Shown: positions 36,986-47,112, numbered from the stretch's first letter. The stretch: DNA of 64,000 nucleotides from Jejuia sp047345485 (GCF_047345485.1 NZ_JBLFEN010000003.1:62001-126000); one strand, 5' to 3'. A program made the numbers and translations. The notes: generated from the letters alone by a model not told the origin.

Positions 36986-37936
36986 ATGATATCAGTAGTC
37001 ATCCCACTTTACAATAAGGAACATACCATAACACGTACTTTAGAAACAGTTTTAGAGCAAACTTATAAAGAATTTGAAGTTGTAATTATAAATGATGGTA
37101 GTACAGATAACGGTATTTCAGTTATTAAAGATTTTACTACAGACCATAGAATTAGAATTATTAATCAGTCCAATAAAGGTGTAAGTGTCGCTCGTAATGA
37201 GGGTGTCCGTCATGCTAAATACGAATATGTTGCTTTCTTGGATGGTGACGATGAATGGCTTCCAGAATACTTGTCTAAAATGCACGAAGCTATACAAAAA
37301 TTTCCAAAGGCAGGCTTGTTTTGTTGTGCAGGAAAAGTTCGATCTGCAGGTATAGAACACTTAAGGTTAGCAAATAAATATAATAATTTAATAACTAAGA
37401 TTGATTTTTATGAAAACCCCAATGTCTTTCTTCATACTAGTGCTACAATAGTTACTAAAACAGAATTTAGTAAAACAGAAGGTTTCCCTAAAGGAATGAA
37501 AAGGAATCAAGATTATGCGCTGTTTTGTACATTAGCCCTACAAACTCAAACTGTTTACTGTGGTTTCCCTTTGAGTATTTATGTAGGTGATGTGGATGGG
37601 CAAGCTACTGCAACTCCAATTAATAATATTAGAGAACACGTTTGTAGTAGGTTTAATATGGTATACAATACATGGAGTAATTCTGGTAAAAAAAATAAAA
37701 CATATTTAGTTTTTACAAAATATGAATTACGACATTTTTTCTTAGGCTTTTTGAAGTCTAAAGATTATGATAATATACATTTTTTTAAAACAAATCTTAA
37801 TGATGACTTGTTATCAGAATTCAACAATTGGGAATTATCTTTATATAAAAAGCCTATTTATAATAAAATTGCCATTGGATATATTTACGCCTCTAAAATC
37901 AGATGGCGTTTGCGTGGATATCCTAGAAGTAGTTAA
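36986..37936 (+). CDS. family 2 glycosyltransferase
   Basis: This 316-residue GT-A enzyme has the nucleotide-sugar domain VVIPLYNKEHTITRTLETVLEQ, IINDGSTDNGISVI, and the metal-binding FLDGDDEWLPEYL near residue 90. It begins 3 bases after the acyltransferase gene. Donor and acceptor cannot be told. Confidence 0.92.
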   Translation: MISVVIPLYNKEHTITRTLETVLEQTYKEFEVVIINDGSTDNGISVIKDFTTDHRIRIINQSNKGVSVARNEGVRHAKYEYVAFLDGDDEWLPEYLSKMHEAIQKFPKAGLFCCAGKVRSAGIEHLRLANKYNNLITKIDFYENPNVFLHTSATIVTKTEFSKTEGFPKGMKRNQDYALFCTLALQTQTVYCGFPLSIYVGDVDGQATATPINNIREHVCSRFNMVYNTWSNSGKKNKTYLVFTKYELRHFFLGFLKSKDYDNIHFFKTNLNDDLLSEFNNWELSLYKKPIYNKIAIGYIYASKIRWRLRGYPRSS

Positions 37937-37987
37937 TTATTATAAATTAAAATAATTTAGTAATTTTTAAAAACTAATTCGGACTTG

Positions 37988-38968
37988 ATGAGAACTACAT
38001 CTCTTATAAAAAGGAAACTCTGGCAAAAGGTAGTTCAAGCTACAAAGCATAAAAAAATTTATTTTTTTCTTTATAAATCTTATTGGTATCATTTAATTCA
38101 TAAAAAAACTAATACTAATCCTAAAAATACAATATACTTTACAGCAAAACCAAATGAAGGTGCCGGTATAGGACACCAAATGGCTAACTGGATAGCAGGA
38201 TTTTGGTTTGCTAAGTATTTTAATTTAGATTTTGCACATATACCATTTTCAAGTAGTAGTTGGGAAACTTTTTTAGGTTTTGGGGAACATGAAACGACAG
38301 TAACCGATTTAGTTGAAAATAAAGGATACAAAAAAGTTAAATTACCACTATTTGATGAACATCAAATAGTCCAACTAAGCACTATAAAACGTATAATAAA
38401 TGCATACGTAGGTAAAAGAGTTGTTTTGGTAGCAGAACAAGATCAATTTTATGAGCAACAAATAGGGGTTATAGATGATTTACAGCATAAATTTTATAAC
38501 GCAACAGCTAGAATAAATGATAACGTTGTTTATGATAAAAAATATTGTAATGTTGCTATTCATGTGCGTAGAGGTGATATAGTAGTGTGGAAAACCCAAA
38601 GACAATCCAGTAATGTAGAGCGCTGGCAGAGTAATGACTATTTTGTTAATACACTTAATAACGTATTACAACAAATGGATACAGAAAAGCAAATTAAAAT
38701 ATATTTGTTTTCTCAAGGAAAAGAGAGCGATTTTCCAGAGTTTAAGAAGTTTGATAATATTATATATTGTTTAGATATGAGTGCTCAAGACTCTTTTTTA
38801 CATATGGTATTTGCTGATGTTTTAATCACAAGTAAAAGTTCATTTTCTTATAAACCAGCACTATTAAATAAAGGACTAAAAATAGTACCTCCCGATTTTT
38901 GGCACGGATACCCTAAAACCAAAGATTGGGTAGTAGCATCAAAAGATGGAGATGTAGTTATAAACTGA
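37988..38968 (+). CDS. fucosyltransferase-like glycosyltransferase (HxRRGD motif)
   Basis: This protein of about 326 residues has the N-terminal donor-binding-like GAGIGHQMANWIAGFWFA and the diagnostic IHVRRGDIVVW near residue 196. Both are features of alpha-1,2- and alpha-1,6-fucosyltransferases (GT11/GT23-like). I prefer the ATG at 37988 over the adjacent TTG at 37985. The presence of gmd and fcl in the same locus supports GDP-fucose as donor. The linkage formed is unknown. Confidence 0.75.
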   Translation: MRTTSLIKRKLWQKVVQATKHKKIYFFLYKSYWYHLIHKKTNTNPKNTIYFTAKPNEGAGIGHQMANWIAGFWFAKYFNLDFAHIPFSSSSWETFLGFGEHETTVTDLVENKGYKKVKLPLFDEHQIVQLSTIKRIINAYVGKRVVLVAEQDQFYEQQIGVIDDLQHKFYNATARINDNVVYDKKYCNVAIHVRRGDIVVWKTQRQSSNVERWQSNDYFVNTLNNVLQQMDTEKQIKIYLFSQGKESDFPEFKKFDNIIYCLDMSAQDSFLHMVFADVLITSKSSFSYKPALLNKGLKIVPPDFWHGYPKTKDWVVASKDGDVVIN

Positions 38969-38976
38969 TTGATAAT

Positions 38977-39927
38977 ATGAAGAACGTTCTAAAATTTTTA
39001 AAAAAAGGACATACAATAGTTACTGGTACAAGCTTAAAAGAAGGTAGAAATTGGAAACTGTTTTCTAATAAGGAATACGCTAATAAGCTAGTTTTTGATA
39101 TTTTAAGTAAAGATGCACCATGTATGATTGCCAGATACGGGTCTACAGAAATGGTTAACATCATAAATTACATAGGTGTAAAAAAGAATAACCAAAGTAA
39201 ATTAGATTTTATTAAGGGTAAAAGTTTAAAATGGTGGTGGGAACCATCCGTAATGAAACAATTACAGGTGTGGAGTGGTTTTTTTCCACCTACTCAAAAA
39301 AACATAGAAACCTTTTGCGATTTAATGTTGAAAGACACACAAGAAGTTGATATTTTGGGATCTTGGTTATACGAAGAGCGTTATTTACAAGACGGTCTAA
39401 CTCATGCTAAACGTATTGTTTTAGAGGATTTAGAACCCTTCTTTTGCACCAACCCATGGACTAAAGCCTTAGAAGGAAAAAAAGTATTAGTAGTACACCC
39501 ATTTGCCAATACTATTGAACAGCAGTATCAAAAAAGAGAACTATTATTTGATAACAACCTATTACCTGAATTTGAACTCAAAACTATAAAGGCAGTACAA
39601 AGTGTAGCTGGAGCAGAAACCGAATTTAAAGATTGGTTTGAAGCTTTAGAATTTATGAAACAACAAATAGACGCCGAAGATTATGATATTTGTATTATAG
39701 GTTGCGGTGCTTACGGTTTCCCTTTAGCAGCTCATGTTAAACGAACTGGTAAAAAAGCTATACATATGGCAGGAGCCACACAGCTGCTATTTGGTATTAA
39801 AGGTAAGCGTTGGGAAAATTATGTAGTTTGGCCTTACATGAATTTATTTAATGAGCATTGGGTGCGTCCAGGAGACAATGAAAAACCTAAAAATGCAAAT
39901 GTTGTAGAAGGCGCATGTTATTGGTAA
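38977..39927 (+). CDS. GT-D fold glycosyltransferase (DUF1792-like)
   Basis: From the ATG at 38977 the protein has about 316 residues. An upstream in-frame ATG at 38926 would overlap the preceding gene by 43 bases and is less likely. Motifs are MIARYGSTEMVNIINYIG near the N-terminus and IIGCGAYGFPLAAHVKRTGK, then HMAGATQLLFGIKGKRW near the C-terminus. These match the GT-D family, which transfers sugars onto lipid-linked or protein-linked glycans in other bacteria. Confidence 0.85.
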   Translation: MKNVLKFLKKGHTIVTGTSLKEGRNWKLFSNKEYANKLVFDILSKDAPCMIARYGSTEMVNIINYIGVKKNNQSKLDFIKGKSLKWWWEPSVMKQLQVWSGFFPPTQKNIETFCDLMLKDTQEVDILGSWLYEERYLQDGLTHAKRIVLEDLEPFFCTNPWTKALEGKKVLVVHPFANTIEQQYQKRELLFDNNLLPEFELKTIKAVQSVAGAETEFKDWFEALEFMKQQIDAEDYDICIIGCGAYGFPLAAHVKRTGKKAIHMAGATQLLFGIKGKRWENYVVWPYMNLFNEHWVRPGDNEKPKNANVVEGACYW

Positions 39928-39937
39928 AACGTAAATA

Positions 39938-40630
39938 ATGACAACTAAAGAAAAAATAGCACGTATAGTTTGGTTTCCTTTAGGCTTAATTAAAGGAATT
40001 TTGGAGTTAGCCAATAATAAAGCTAGAGATATACAAAACAGCAGGCGATTTCCTAATGCTAAAATTTCTAAAGGATGTAATTTTACTAATGATGTTAGTG
40101 TGGGTGATTATACTAGTATTTATGATAATACCACGCTAAACCACAGTACAATAGGGTTTTGTTCCTACACAAATTTTGATTGTATTATTCAAAACGCAGA
40201 AATAGGTAATTATTGTTCTATAGCTCACGGTGTAAGAATAGGTTTAGGCAGTCATCCCACACATTTATTCTCTACAGCGCGTATGTTTTATAAACCACAT
40301 ACATATTTTAAGGAACCCATAATGGAACAAACTGAGGACTATGACGAGTACGAGATGATTACAGTAGGAAGTGATGTATGGATAGGTGCCGAGGTACTTA
40401 TCATGGATGGCGTTTCTGTGGGGCATGGTGCTATTATTGCGGCAGGTGCAGTAGTAACCAAAGATGTACCTCCTTATGCTATAGTTGGCGGTGTACCTGC
40501 TAAATTAATTAAGTATCGCTTTAATGAAAATCAGCGAGAGGCCATGTTAAAAACACAGTGGTGGACAAAAAAACCCCATGAAATAAAAGCCATGGGAGCT
40601 AAGTTTGAAGAAATAATTAATAGTAAATAA
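39938..40630 (+). CDS. CatB-like hexapeptide acetyltransferase
   Basis: This 230-residue left-handed beta-helix enzyme has repeats around SVGDYTSIYDNTTLNHSTIG, the catalytic-type histidine in GLGSHPTHLFS, and a C-terminal cap VGSDVWIGAEVLIMDGVSVG / IIAAGAVVTKDVPPYAIVGG. It belongs to the CatB/NeuD-like O-acetyltransferases of polysaccharide loci. It lies 10 bases after the GT-D gene and 5 before another acyltransferase gene. Confidence 0.9.
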   Translation: MTTKEKIARIVWFPLGLIKGILELANNKARDIQNSRRFPNAKISKGCNFTNDVSVGDYTSIYDNTTLNHSTIGFCSYTNFDCIIQNAEIGNYCSIAHGVRIGLGSHPTHLFSTARMFYKPHTYFKEPIMEQTEDYDEYEMITVGSDVWIGAEVLIMDGVSVGHGAIIAAGAVVTKDVPPYAIVGGVPAKLIKYRFNENQREAMLKTQWWTKKPHEIKAMGAKFEEIINSK

Positions 40631-40635
40631 AGCTA

Positions 40636-41259
40636 ATGCAGCATATTTTAAGTTTATTATATAAAGGATTCCGAAAGTTGTTTTTTAGGTTTAAATATTT
40701 TTGTGATGGATGTTTATGTAGAGTTTTGTTTTATTTAAATAAAATTAAACATGAAGGTTTAAGTACTAAAGGAATACCTAAAATAATGGTAGCGAGAGGT
40801 GGGTATATGTCTATAGGTAAAGGGTTTAGAATGAATAATACTCCTGCGTCAAATCCTATTGGTTGTATGCAACCATGTATGTTTTTTGTGAATTGTGGTG
40901 CAAAATTAATTATTGGCGAGAATACTAATATTAGCCAAACGGCTTTAGTGTGTCATACAGACATATACATAGGTGATAATGTTAAGATAGGCGGTGGCGT
41001 ATGCATATATGATACCGATTTTCACAGTCTTGATAAGATGAATAGAATGTCTATGCAAAAAGATTTTGAAAATAAAAAAGTATCGCCTATCACAATTGAA
41101 GACAATGTATTTATAGGGGCATATTCTACAATTTTAAAAGGTGTAACTATAGGCGAGAATTCTATTATAGGTGCTTGTTCTCTGGTTGCTAATAGTGTGC
41201 CAGCTAATGAAATTTGGGGTGGGAATCCAGCAAAAAAAATAAAATCCATAAGTTCTTAA
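40636..41259 (+). CDS. hexapeptide-repeat O-acetyltransferase
   Basis: This 207-residue left-handed beta-helix protein has INCGAKLIIGENTNIS-like repeats, the active-site-type histidine in YDTDFHSLD, and EDNVFIGAYSTILKGVTIGENSIIGACS. It ends in the GNPAKKIK tail of maltose/galactoside acetyltransferase relatives. It is the third acyltransferase of the locus and probably decorates the repeat unit. Confidence 0.9.
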   Translation: MQHILSLLYKGFRKLFFRFKYFCDGCLCRVLFYLNKIKHEGLSTKGIPKIMVARGGYMSIGKGFRMNNTPASNPIGCMQPCMFFVNCGAKLIIGENTNISQTALVCHTDIYIGDNVKIGGGVCIYDTDFHSLDKMNRMSMQKDFENKKVSPITIEDNVFIGAYSTILKGVTIGENSIIGACSLVANSVPANEIWGGNPAKKIKSISS

Positions 41260-41316
41260 GTATAAATGGATACTGTGTTTTGATATCATAATACTACTTC
41301 CAGCAATAATAATTTA

Positions 41317-42597
41317 ATGATTACTCCTAAACTAAAAAACGCAATAATACTTTTACTGTTATTAACAGTATTAAGAACAATAGCGCATTGGTCAAGCTTT
41401 TCATTAGGTGGTATATTTGTATTTTGGTTTATCAATACAATCATAATATTTTCAATTCTTAAGGTAAAACAGGAATTTTACGATCGTGCAAATAATCGCA
41501 ATACAATACTTGTATTCTTGTTTTTATTTTGGAATATAAGTGTGATTGTCCGCGGTTGCCTCATTGCAGACAATTATTGGGAATGGAAAAATTTGGTTAC
41601 TAGCGGGTTTGTGTTTTTATTACCACTTACCATATTTATAAGTACCAACCGCTTAATAGTACAAGCTGTTTTTCATAATTACATGAAATTTTTTTTACCA
41701 GCGTTTTTTCTCTTTATACTAGTTATGAATAGAGGAGCTTATGGTGTGTATTTAATACCTGTAAGTTTTATGTTGCTTTTTATGCCGCTACTAACGAAAA
41801 AGTGGAAAATTGTAATTTTAAGTTTTACAGTTATTGCAGTCACCGCAAGTTTAGCAGCTCGTAGTAACGTGATAAAGTTTATAATACCCTTGCTTATTGG
41901 TTTATTGTATTATTTACGCCCTTTTGTGAATAAAAATATTCTAGGGGCGAGTCGTATTGCTCTACTAGTATTGCCTTTAGTTTTATTTGGATTAGGGCTT
42001 ACTGGAAAATTTAACATATTTAAAATAAGCGATTATACCGAAGGAGAATATACAACAAGTAGTAGTAGTGGTGAAGCAGAAGATTTAACAGCAGATACTA
42101 GAACTTTGTTGTATGTAGAGGTAATTGCTTCAGCAATAAAAAACAACTATATATGGTTTGGTAGAACCTTTGCTCGTGGTAACGATTCAGAATTATTTGG
42201 CGCACAAATAGAAGCGCAAACTGGTACTGGTAAGTTTGAACGTTACGGTAATGAGGTTTCTATTTTAAATGTTTTTACGTGGACAGGTTTAGTTGGTGTT
42301 GTACTATACTTTTTAATATTTTTAAAAGCCTCTTATTTGGCCTTATACAAATCTAAAAGTTGGTTTATGAAAATACTAGCGGTGTATATTTGTTTTAGAT
42401 GGACTTATGCTTGGGTAGAAGATTTTAGCCGTTTCGATTTGTCTTATATTTTCCTATGGTTAATCATTGGGATGTGCTACTCCGTATCATTTAGAAATAT
42501 GACTGACGGCGAATTTAAATATTGGGTACGCGGTATTTTCGATATACGCTACAGAAAAGCGACTTTAAAAAAAGTACGCGTTATTAAACAATCGTAA
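41317..42597 (+). CDS. Wzy-type polysaccharide polymerase
   Basis: This 426-residue protein has about ten to twelve hydrophobic helices. A large hydrophilic loop at about residues 235-310 contains TADTRTLLYVEVIASAI and GNEVSILNVFTWTGLVG. This topology is characteristic of O-antigen polymerases and ligases, whose sequences diverge strongly. With the flippase upstream and no ABC transporter in the locus, polymerase is the best call. Confidence 0.82.
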   Translation: MITPKLKNAIILLLLLTVLRTIAHWSSFSLGGIFVFWFINTIIIFSILKVKQEFYDRANNRNTILVFLFLFWNISVIVRGCLIADNYWEWKNLVTSGFVFLLPLTIFISTNRLIVQAVFHNYMKFFLPAFFLFILVMNRGAYGVYLIPVSFMLLFMPLLTKKWKIVILSFTVIAVTASLAARSNVIKFIIPLLIGLLYYLRPFVNKNILGASRIALLVLPLVLFGLGLTGKFNIFKISDYTEGEYTTSSSSGEAEDLTADTRTLLYVEVIASAIKNNYIWFGRTFARGNDSELFGAQIEAQTGTGKFERYGNEVSILNVFTWTGLVGVVLYFLIFLKASYLALYKSKSWFMKILAVYICFRWTYAWVEDFSRFDLSYIFLWLIIGMCYSVSFRNMTDGEFKYWVRGIFDIRYRKATLKKVRVIKQS

Positions 42598-42599
42598 TT

Positions 42600-43424
42600 A
42601 TGTATAGAATTGCTGTGTTGCTTACCTGTTTTAATAGGGTAAATAAAACCTTGGCATGCTTAGAAAATTTATTTGCTTCTATTCCAGATAATGCAAGTTT
42701 AGATGTGTATTTAGTGGATGATGGTTCTACAGACGGCACAGGACAAAGTGTTCGTGATACATTTCCTCAGGTAAATGTTATACAGGGCACTGGGAGTTTA
42801 TACTGGAATAGAGGGATGCATTTAGCATGGGATACTGCATCAAAGCACCACCAGTACGATTATTACATGTTATTAAATGATGATACATTTTTATATCCAA
42901 ATGCACCAGAAGATGTATTACAATGTGCTATAGCAGAAGATAATAATGTTGTGGTTTGTGCAGCATTCTGCAGTGAAAAAACAGGCGCATTTACTTATGG
43001 AGGGCAAACTAAAAGTGGTACACCTGTTATACCTAACGGGAGCATACAAGAGTGTCATAGCATCAATGGTAATTGCTTACTAGTCCCCAAAAAAGTGTAT
43101 GATGCGGTAGGTAATTTAGATCCAATTTTTCCGCATGCTATTGGCGATTTTGATTATGGGCAGCGTGCCATGGCAAAAGGCTTTACACTTATAACCACAA
43201 AACAATATTTAGGCACTTGCGAGAGTAACGACTATTTGCCGAAATGGTGTTACAGCCATACACCTTTTAAAGAAAGAGTTAAGGCCTTGTATTCCCCATT
43301 AGGAAATAGCCATCCCAAATACTATTTTATCTATATAAAAAGACATTTTGGTTTAGGCTTAGCTATAAAACACATGTTAACCATTCATTTGAGACTTTTG
43401 ATACCTAACCTATGGAAACAGTAG
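42600..43424 (+). CDS. family 2 glycosyltransferase (rhamnosyltransferase-like)
   Basis: This 274-residue GT-A protein has VLLTCFNRVNKTLACLENL, YLVDDGSTDGTG, the donor-site loop GSLYWNRGMHLAW and the metal motif LLNDDTFLYPNA. It begins 2 bases after the polymerase stop, and its own 3' end overlaps the next gene by 13 bases. Confidence 0.9.
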   Translation: MYRIAVLLTCFNRVNKTLACLENLFASIPDNASLDVYLVDDGSTDGTGQSVRDTFPQVNVIQGTGSLYWNRGMHLAWDTASKHHQYDYYMLLNDDTFLYPNAPEDVLQCAIAEDNNVVVCAAFCSEKTGAFTYGGQTKSGTPVIPNGSIQECHSINGNCLLVPKKVYDAVGNLDPIFPHAIGDFDYGQRAMAKGFTLITTKQYLGTCESNDYLPKWCYSHTPFKERVKALYSPLGNSHPKYYFIYIKRHFGLGLAIKHMLTIHLRLLIPNLWKQ

Positions 43425-44290
43425 ATAATTTTATTTTTCAGATAGATAGCCCAGAGGTAACATCAATCTATGAAAATTCTAATAATTATAAAGTAAAACT
43501 ACATGAAGGTAATGCAGTGCAACAAGACCTTTGTGTGCTTTATTTTAGTAGTAATGAATTATATTACCCCAACACAGCAAAGGCTTTTGAAAATAGTATT
43601 TTAGTTAGAGATAAATTTGAGTGGCAACGTAATTTTTTAAGAATAGCACACAAACATATATTTATTCGAGACATCCAAAAACAATGGTATATAGAAGGCA
43701 TTAATGCAACACATAATACGCCTACTAAACTGTTAGATTTACTAAAAGAATTAACAAAAGGATATAGAGTATTTGCTATTGGTAGTTCCGCAGGAGGTTT
43801 TGCAGCAATGTTGTATGGAGGCTTATTAAAAGCAGAACAGGTATATGCGTTTAACGCACAATTAAATTTAAACTTGATTGTACAAAACTCAAACCCGCAT
43901 ACAGATCCATTATTATTTAAGTATAATAATACCGAGCGTGCTAGTTTTTTTGAGATAGCTAATTTTATAACTCCTGAAACAGACTATTTTTACTTTCAAT
44001 CGAGTAAGTCCTTATTTGATATTAATCAATATAATGGGTTTAATAAAAAAGATGGTATTTTAAGGGTTCCCTTTAAAACCTCTAATCATGGTTTTCCTTT
44101 TTTAAGACACAATCTCGGTTATGTGTTACAAGCAGATAAAGCACAACTTGTGGCACTTTCCAAAAAAGAATACCATCCTTTTATGTTTTCAGTCAGTATT
44201 GATGGTTGGTTAAAAACACTGCATACTGTAGGTTTAACGGTAGTAAATCGACTTAAAAAGAAGTTGATAGAAAAAAGGGCTAAATTCTAA
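43412..44290 (+). CDS. alpha/beta-hydrolase-like protein of the polysaccharide locus
   Basis: This 292-residue protein has a nucleophile elbow, FAIGSSAGGFAAMLYGG (Ser at about residue 127), of the GxSxG type. A late SNHGFPFLRHNLG could supply the catalytic histidine. No signal peptide is present. It resembles short hydrolases found in polysaccharide clusters. Whether it de-esterifies the polymer or acts as an acyltransferase is open. It overlaps the preceding glycosyltransferase by 13 bases. Confidence 0.65.
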   Translation: METVDNFIFQIDSPEVTSIYENSNNYKVKLHEGNAVQQDLCVLYFSSNELYYPNTAKAFENSILVRDKFEWQRNFLRIAHKHIFIRDIQKQWYIEGINATHNTPTKLLDLLKELTKGYRVFAIGSSAGGFAAMLYGGLLKAEQVYAFNAQLNLNLIVQNSNPHTDPLLFKYNNTERASFFEIANFITPETDYFYFQSSKSLFDINQYNGFNKKDGILRVPFKTSNHGFPFLRHNLGYVLQADKAQLVALSKKEYHPFMFSVSIDGWLKTLHTVGLTVVNRLKKKLIEKRAKF

Positions 44291-44315
44291 TTAATTCTTT
44301 TAATTTAACTAAAAA

Positions 44316-45530
44316 ATGCTGAGTAAGAGCGTTGTATTATCGGCATATTCTTGTGACCCCTCAAAGGGATCAGAACCTGGAAACGGTTATAATTGGGCAG
44401 ACCAATTGGCCAAATATGGTCATAAGGTATATTGTATCACAACCAGTAAAGGGAAAGCGGCTATAACACGTTCAAATCAAAATAATCCAAATTTAGAAAT
44501 GGCTTATGTCGATTTGCCTTTAGGCTTAGATAAGATATATTTTTGGACGAAACTGGGTATGTATTCCCACTATTTAATTTGGCAATGGTTAGCCTATAAA
44601 CATGCAAAGAAACTACTTAAAACAAGGCACTTTAACTTAGCGCATCATGTCACTTGGGGAAGTTTGCAACAGGGGTCTTTTATGTATAAATTACCCATTC
44701 CTTTTTTATTTGGACCAGCAGGTGGAGGCCAAAAAGCGCCCGAAGCCTACAAAAGTTATTTTAAAGAACATTGGCAAACAGAGTTAAAGCGAGAAAAAAT
44801 AAGTAATCTATTACTAAAAGTAAATCCTGCGTGTAAAGCCATGGTAAAAAAAGCTAAAGTGATTTTTACATCAAATCAAGATACTGCTGTAATGGCAAAA
44901 AAAATGGGAGCAAAACATGTGGTGCCTTATTTGGATGCGGCTTTACCTAAAACATTTTTTAAGGACACAACATTAACATTTGAGGAAAACAGGCAAGAGT
45001 TAAAGTTATTATGGGTTGGCCGTTTTTTGCCTAGAAAAGGGATACTATTGGTGTTAGACGTTATGAAAGCATTAATAAATCATCCTAACATTACTTTAAC
45101 TGTAGTTGGAGATGGCGACATGAAAGATGATTTCCTCGACAAAAGAAAAGCGTATAATTTAGAAGATAAAGTAAATTGGGTAGGTAGAGTACCATTTGAG
45201 GCGGTAAGAAGCTATTACAAAAGCCACGATGCTTTTTTATTTACATCGTTAAGAGATTCTGGAGGTGTGCAATTAATTGAAGCCATGGCGTTTGGTTTAC
45301 CGGTTATTACGCTAAATCTTCACGGACAAGGCTTGATGATTAATGATGATAGAGGATTTACGGCTAGTGTTGATACGCCTGATAAAACTATAAAGGAGTT
45401 GTCAAACTTTATTGAGAATTTACAAAAAGACAGAAAAAAATTAAAGCGATTGTCTGAAAACGCACATAATTATGCGTTGAAGCAGACCTTAGAAAATAAA
45501 GTAAAAAAAATTTCAGAAAAATTTTATTAA
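44316..45530 (+). CDS. family 4 glycosyltransferase
   Basis: This 404-residue GT-B enzyme has an N-terminal domain with SKGSEPGNGYNWADQLAKYGH. The C-terminal donor domain has LLWVGRFLPRKGILLVLDV, VVGDGDMKDDF, VNWVGRVPFEAVRSYYKSHD and the donor-binding RDSGGVQLIEAMAFGLPVI. It is a retaining transferase by family. A terminator hairpin overlaps its stop codon. Confidence 0.93.
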   Translation: MLSKSVVLSAYSCDPSKGSEPGNGYNWADQLAKYGHKVYCITTSKGKAAITRSNQNNPNLEMAYVDLPLGLDKIYFWTKLGMYSHYLIWQWLAYKHAKKLLKTRHFNLAHHVTWGSLQQGSFMYKLPIPFLFGPAGGGQKAPEAYKSYFKEHWQTELKREKISNLLLKVNPACKAMVKKAKVIFTSNQDTAVMAKKMGAKHVVPYLDAALPKTFFKDTTLTFEENRQELKLLWVGRFLPRKGILLVLDVMKALINHPNITLTVVGDGDMKDDFLDKRKAYNLEDKVNWVGRVPFEAVRSYYKSHDAFLFTSLRDSGGVQLIEAMAFGLPVITLNLHGQGLMINDDRGFTASVDTPDKTIKELSNFIENLQKDRKKLKRLSENAHNYALKQTLENKVKKISEKFY

Positions 45531-45567
45531 GAACTTGTTTTTAGAGACAAACACGTTCTTTTTATTT
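45529..45567 (+). terminator. terminator inside the polysaccharide locus
   Basis: AAGAAC-T-TGTTT (45529-45540) pairs with AAACA-C-GTTCTT (45549-45560) with one internal mismatch, followed by TTTTATTT. It divides the locus. In loci run by an UpxY antiterminator such hairpins may be read through. Confidence 0.6.
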
Positions 45568-45627
45568 CTATAGTGAACCAACCCTTCATATAGACAAGTA
45601 ATTAATGTTGAATATATGTAATAAAGT

Positions 45628-47112
45628 ATGAGTGTAAATAATTTAAAATTTAGAAGACAATTTTTATTGTCTCCTACATCGAGCCCCGAACTGAATGATT
45701 GGAATCATGATACATTAGGTAATCATCATCTATATGTACATCCAGATTGTTTGCTTACGCAAACGAGTAGCAACGGTAAAAAGGGTATTTTATTAGGACA
45801 CATACTTGATCCAAGACACCCCGAATTGCCAAACATAGATATGCTAACTACGCTGTTAGATCAAGAAAACGAAGAAGGTATAGCAAAAGTATTGTATGGG
45901 TTAGTGGGTAGATTTGTACTAATTATAGAAGACAACAATAGCTTTACTTTTTTTAATGATGCTTGTGGATTAAAATCCCTGTTTTATACAAAACACAAGC
46001 AACAGTTTTATGCAGCTTCTCAACCATTATTATTGCAATTGGTAACTGAAGACTTAATTGTTAAAGAAGACCGTTATCATAGTTACTTTAACTCAGACTA
46101 TGTAAAAGGGAGTAAAGAAAATTGGTTTCCTAGTGGTACATCTTTATATCCTGGTGTTTATCATATGGTAGCTAACCACTATTTAAAAAGCGAAACTTTA
46201 ACGCAAACACGATATTGGCCTGTTAAGCAATTACATATAGAACATTATGAAGAAAGTAAAGCGAAATTTGCTGAACTTTTAAAACTTACATTAGATGCAG
46301 GTAGTAAAAAATATAACTTAGGTTTAGGGCTTACAAGCGGTTTTGATAGTAGAATATTACTTAGTGCTAGTAAAAATGCAAAGAAAAATATGCTATTTTA
46401 TACACTGCAGTATAGAGATTTAGATGCTGCATCTGATGATATTAAAATACCCTCGTCTTTATCAAATAAACTAGATTTAAACTATAAAGTAATGGATTGT
46501 AGATTACCTATAAGTGAAGATTTTAAAGCAGCATACTTAGGTAATTCCGATATGGCTCATATTGACGATTGGGGTTATATTGCTTACGGTATTTCTCAAA
46601 ATTTCCCAGAAGATACCATGTCTGTTAAAGGCAGTTGTTCAGAAACTGGGCGTTGTTTCTTTTATAAAAATGGCAGTCATCCAAATATAAAATCTAGCGA
46701 AGACATCATGAATATCAATCCTAAATGGAAAGGTATTCCATTTATACGAGAAAGAATTTCTGATTGGTATGATGAGGTTAAACAAGCAGCTAATAACAAA
46801 GGGTACAATATTTTAGATTTATTTCATTGGGAAGTAAGTACAGGAAGCTGGCAAACTCAAAGCCAGTTGGAGTGGGATATTGTTCACGATACATTTACAC
46901 CGTTTAATAATCGTGAACTTTTAGATATTATGCTTCGTATAGATACAAAATACCGTTCTAAACCTAAGTATACATTGTATCGTGATACGATGAAAAAACT
47001 TTGGCCCGAAGTGTTATTAGAGCCAATAAATCCTGAAACTACCAAAACAAAAGTTAAATATAAATTCAAGAGTATATTAGCTAAATTAGGCTTTGAAAAG
47101 TATAATAGATAA
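45628..47112 (+). CDS. asparagine-synthase-like amidotransferase without glutaminase cysteine
   Basis: This 494-residue protein has a degenerate N-terminal glutamine-amidotransferase-II-like domain (about 1-200; VLYGLVGRFVLIIEDNNSF, FFNDACGLKSLFY). A synthetase domain has the ATP pyrophosphatase loop LTSGFDSR near residue 238. Cys2, the nucleophile of true glutamine-dependent asparagine synthetases, is absent: the protein starts MSVNNLKF. It is therefore probably an amide-forming ligase acting on a sugar carboxylate with another amine donor (inference). Comparable proteins amidate uronic acids in some O-antigen loci. Confidence 0.8.
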   Translation: MSVNNLKFRRQFLLSPTSSPELNDWNHDTLGNHHLYVHPDCLLTQTSSNGKKGILLGHILDPRHPELPNIDMLTTLLDQENEEGIAKVLYGLVGRFVLIIEDNNSFTFFNDACGLKSLFYTKHKQQFYAASQPLLLQLVTEDLIVKEDRYHSYFNSDYVKGSKENWFPSGTSLYPGVYHMVANHYLKSETLTQTRYWPVKQLHIEHYEESKAKFAELLKLTLDAGSKKYNLGLGLTSGFDSRILLSASKNAKKNMLFYTLQYRDLDAASDDIKIPSSLSNKLDLNYKVMDCRLPISEDFKAAYLGNSDMAHIDDWGYIAYGISQNFPEDTMSVKGSCSETGRCFFYKNGSHPNIKSSEDIMNINPKWKGIPFIRERISDWYDEVKQAANNKGYNILDLFHWEVSTGSWQTQSQLEWDIVHDTFTPFNNRELLDIMLRIDTKYRSKPKYTLYRDTMKKLWPEVLLEPINPETTKTKVKYKFKSILAKLGFEKYNR

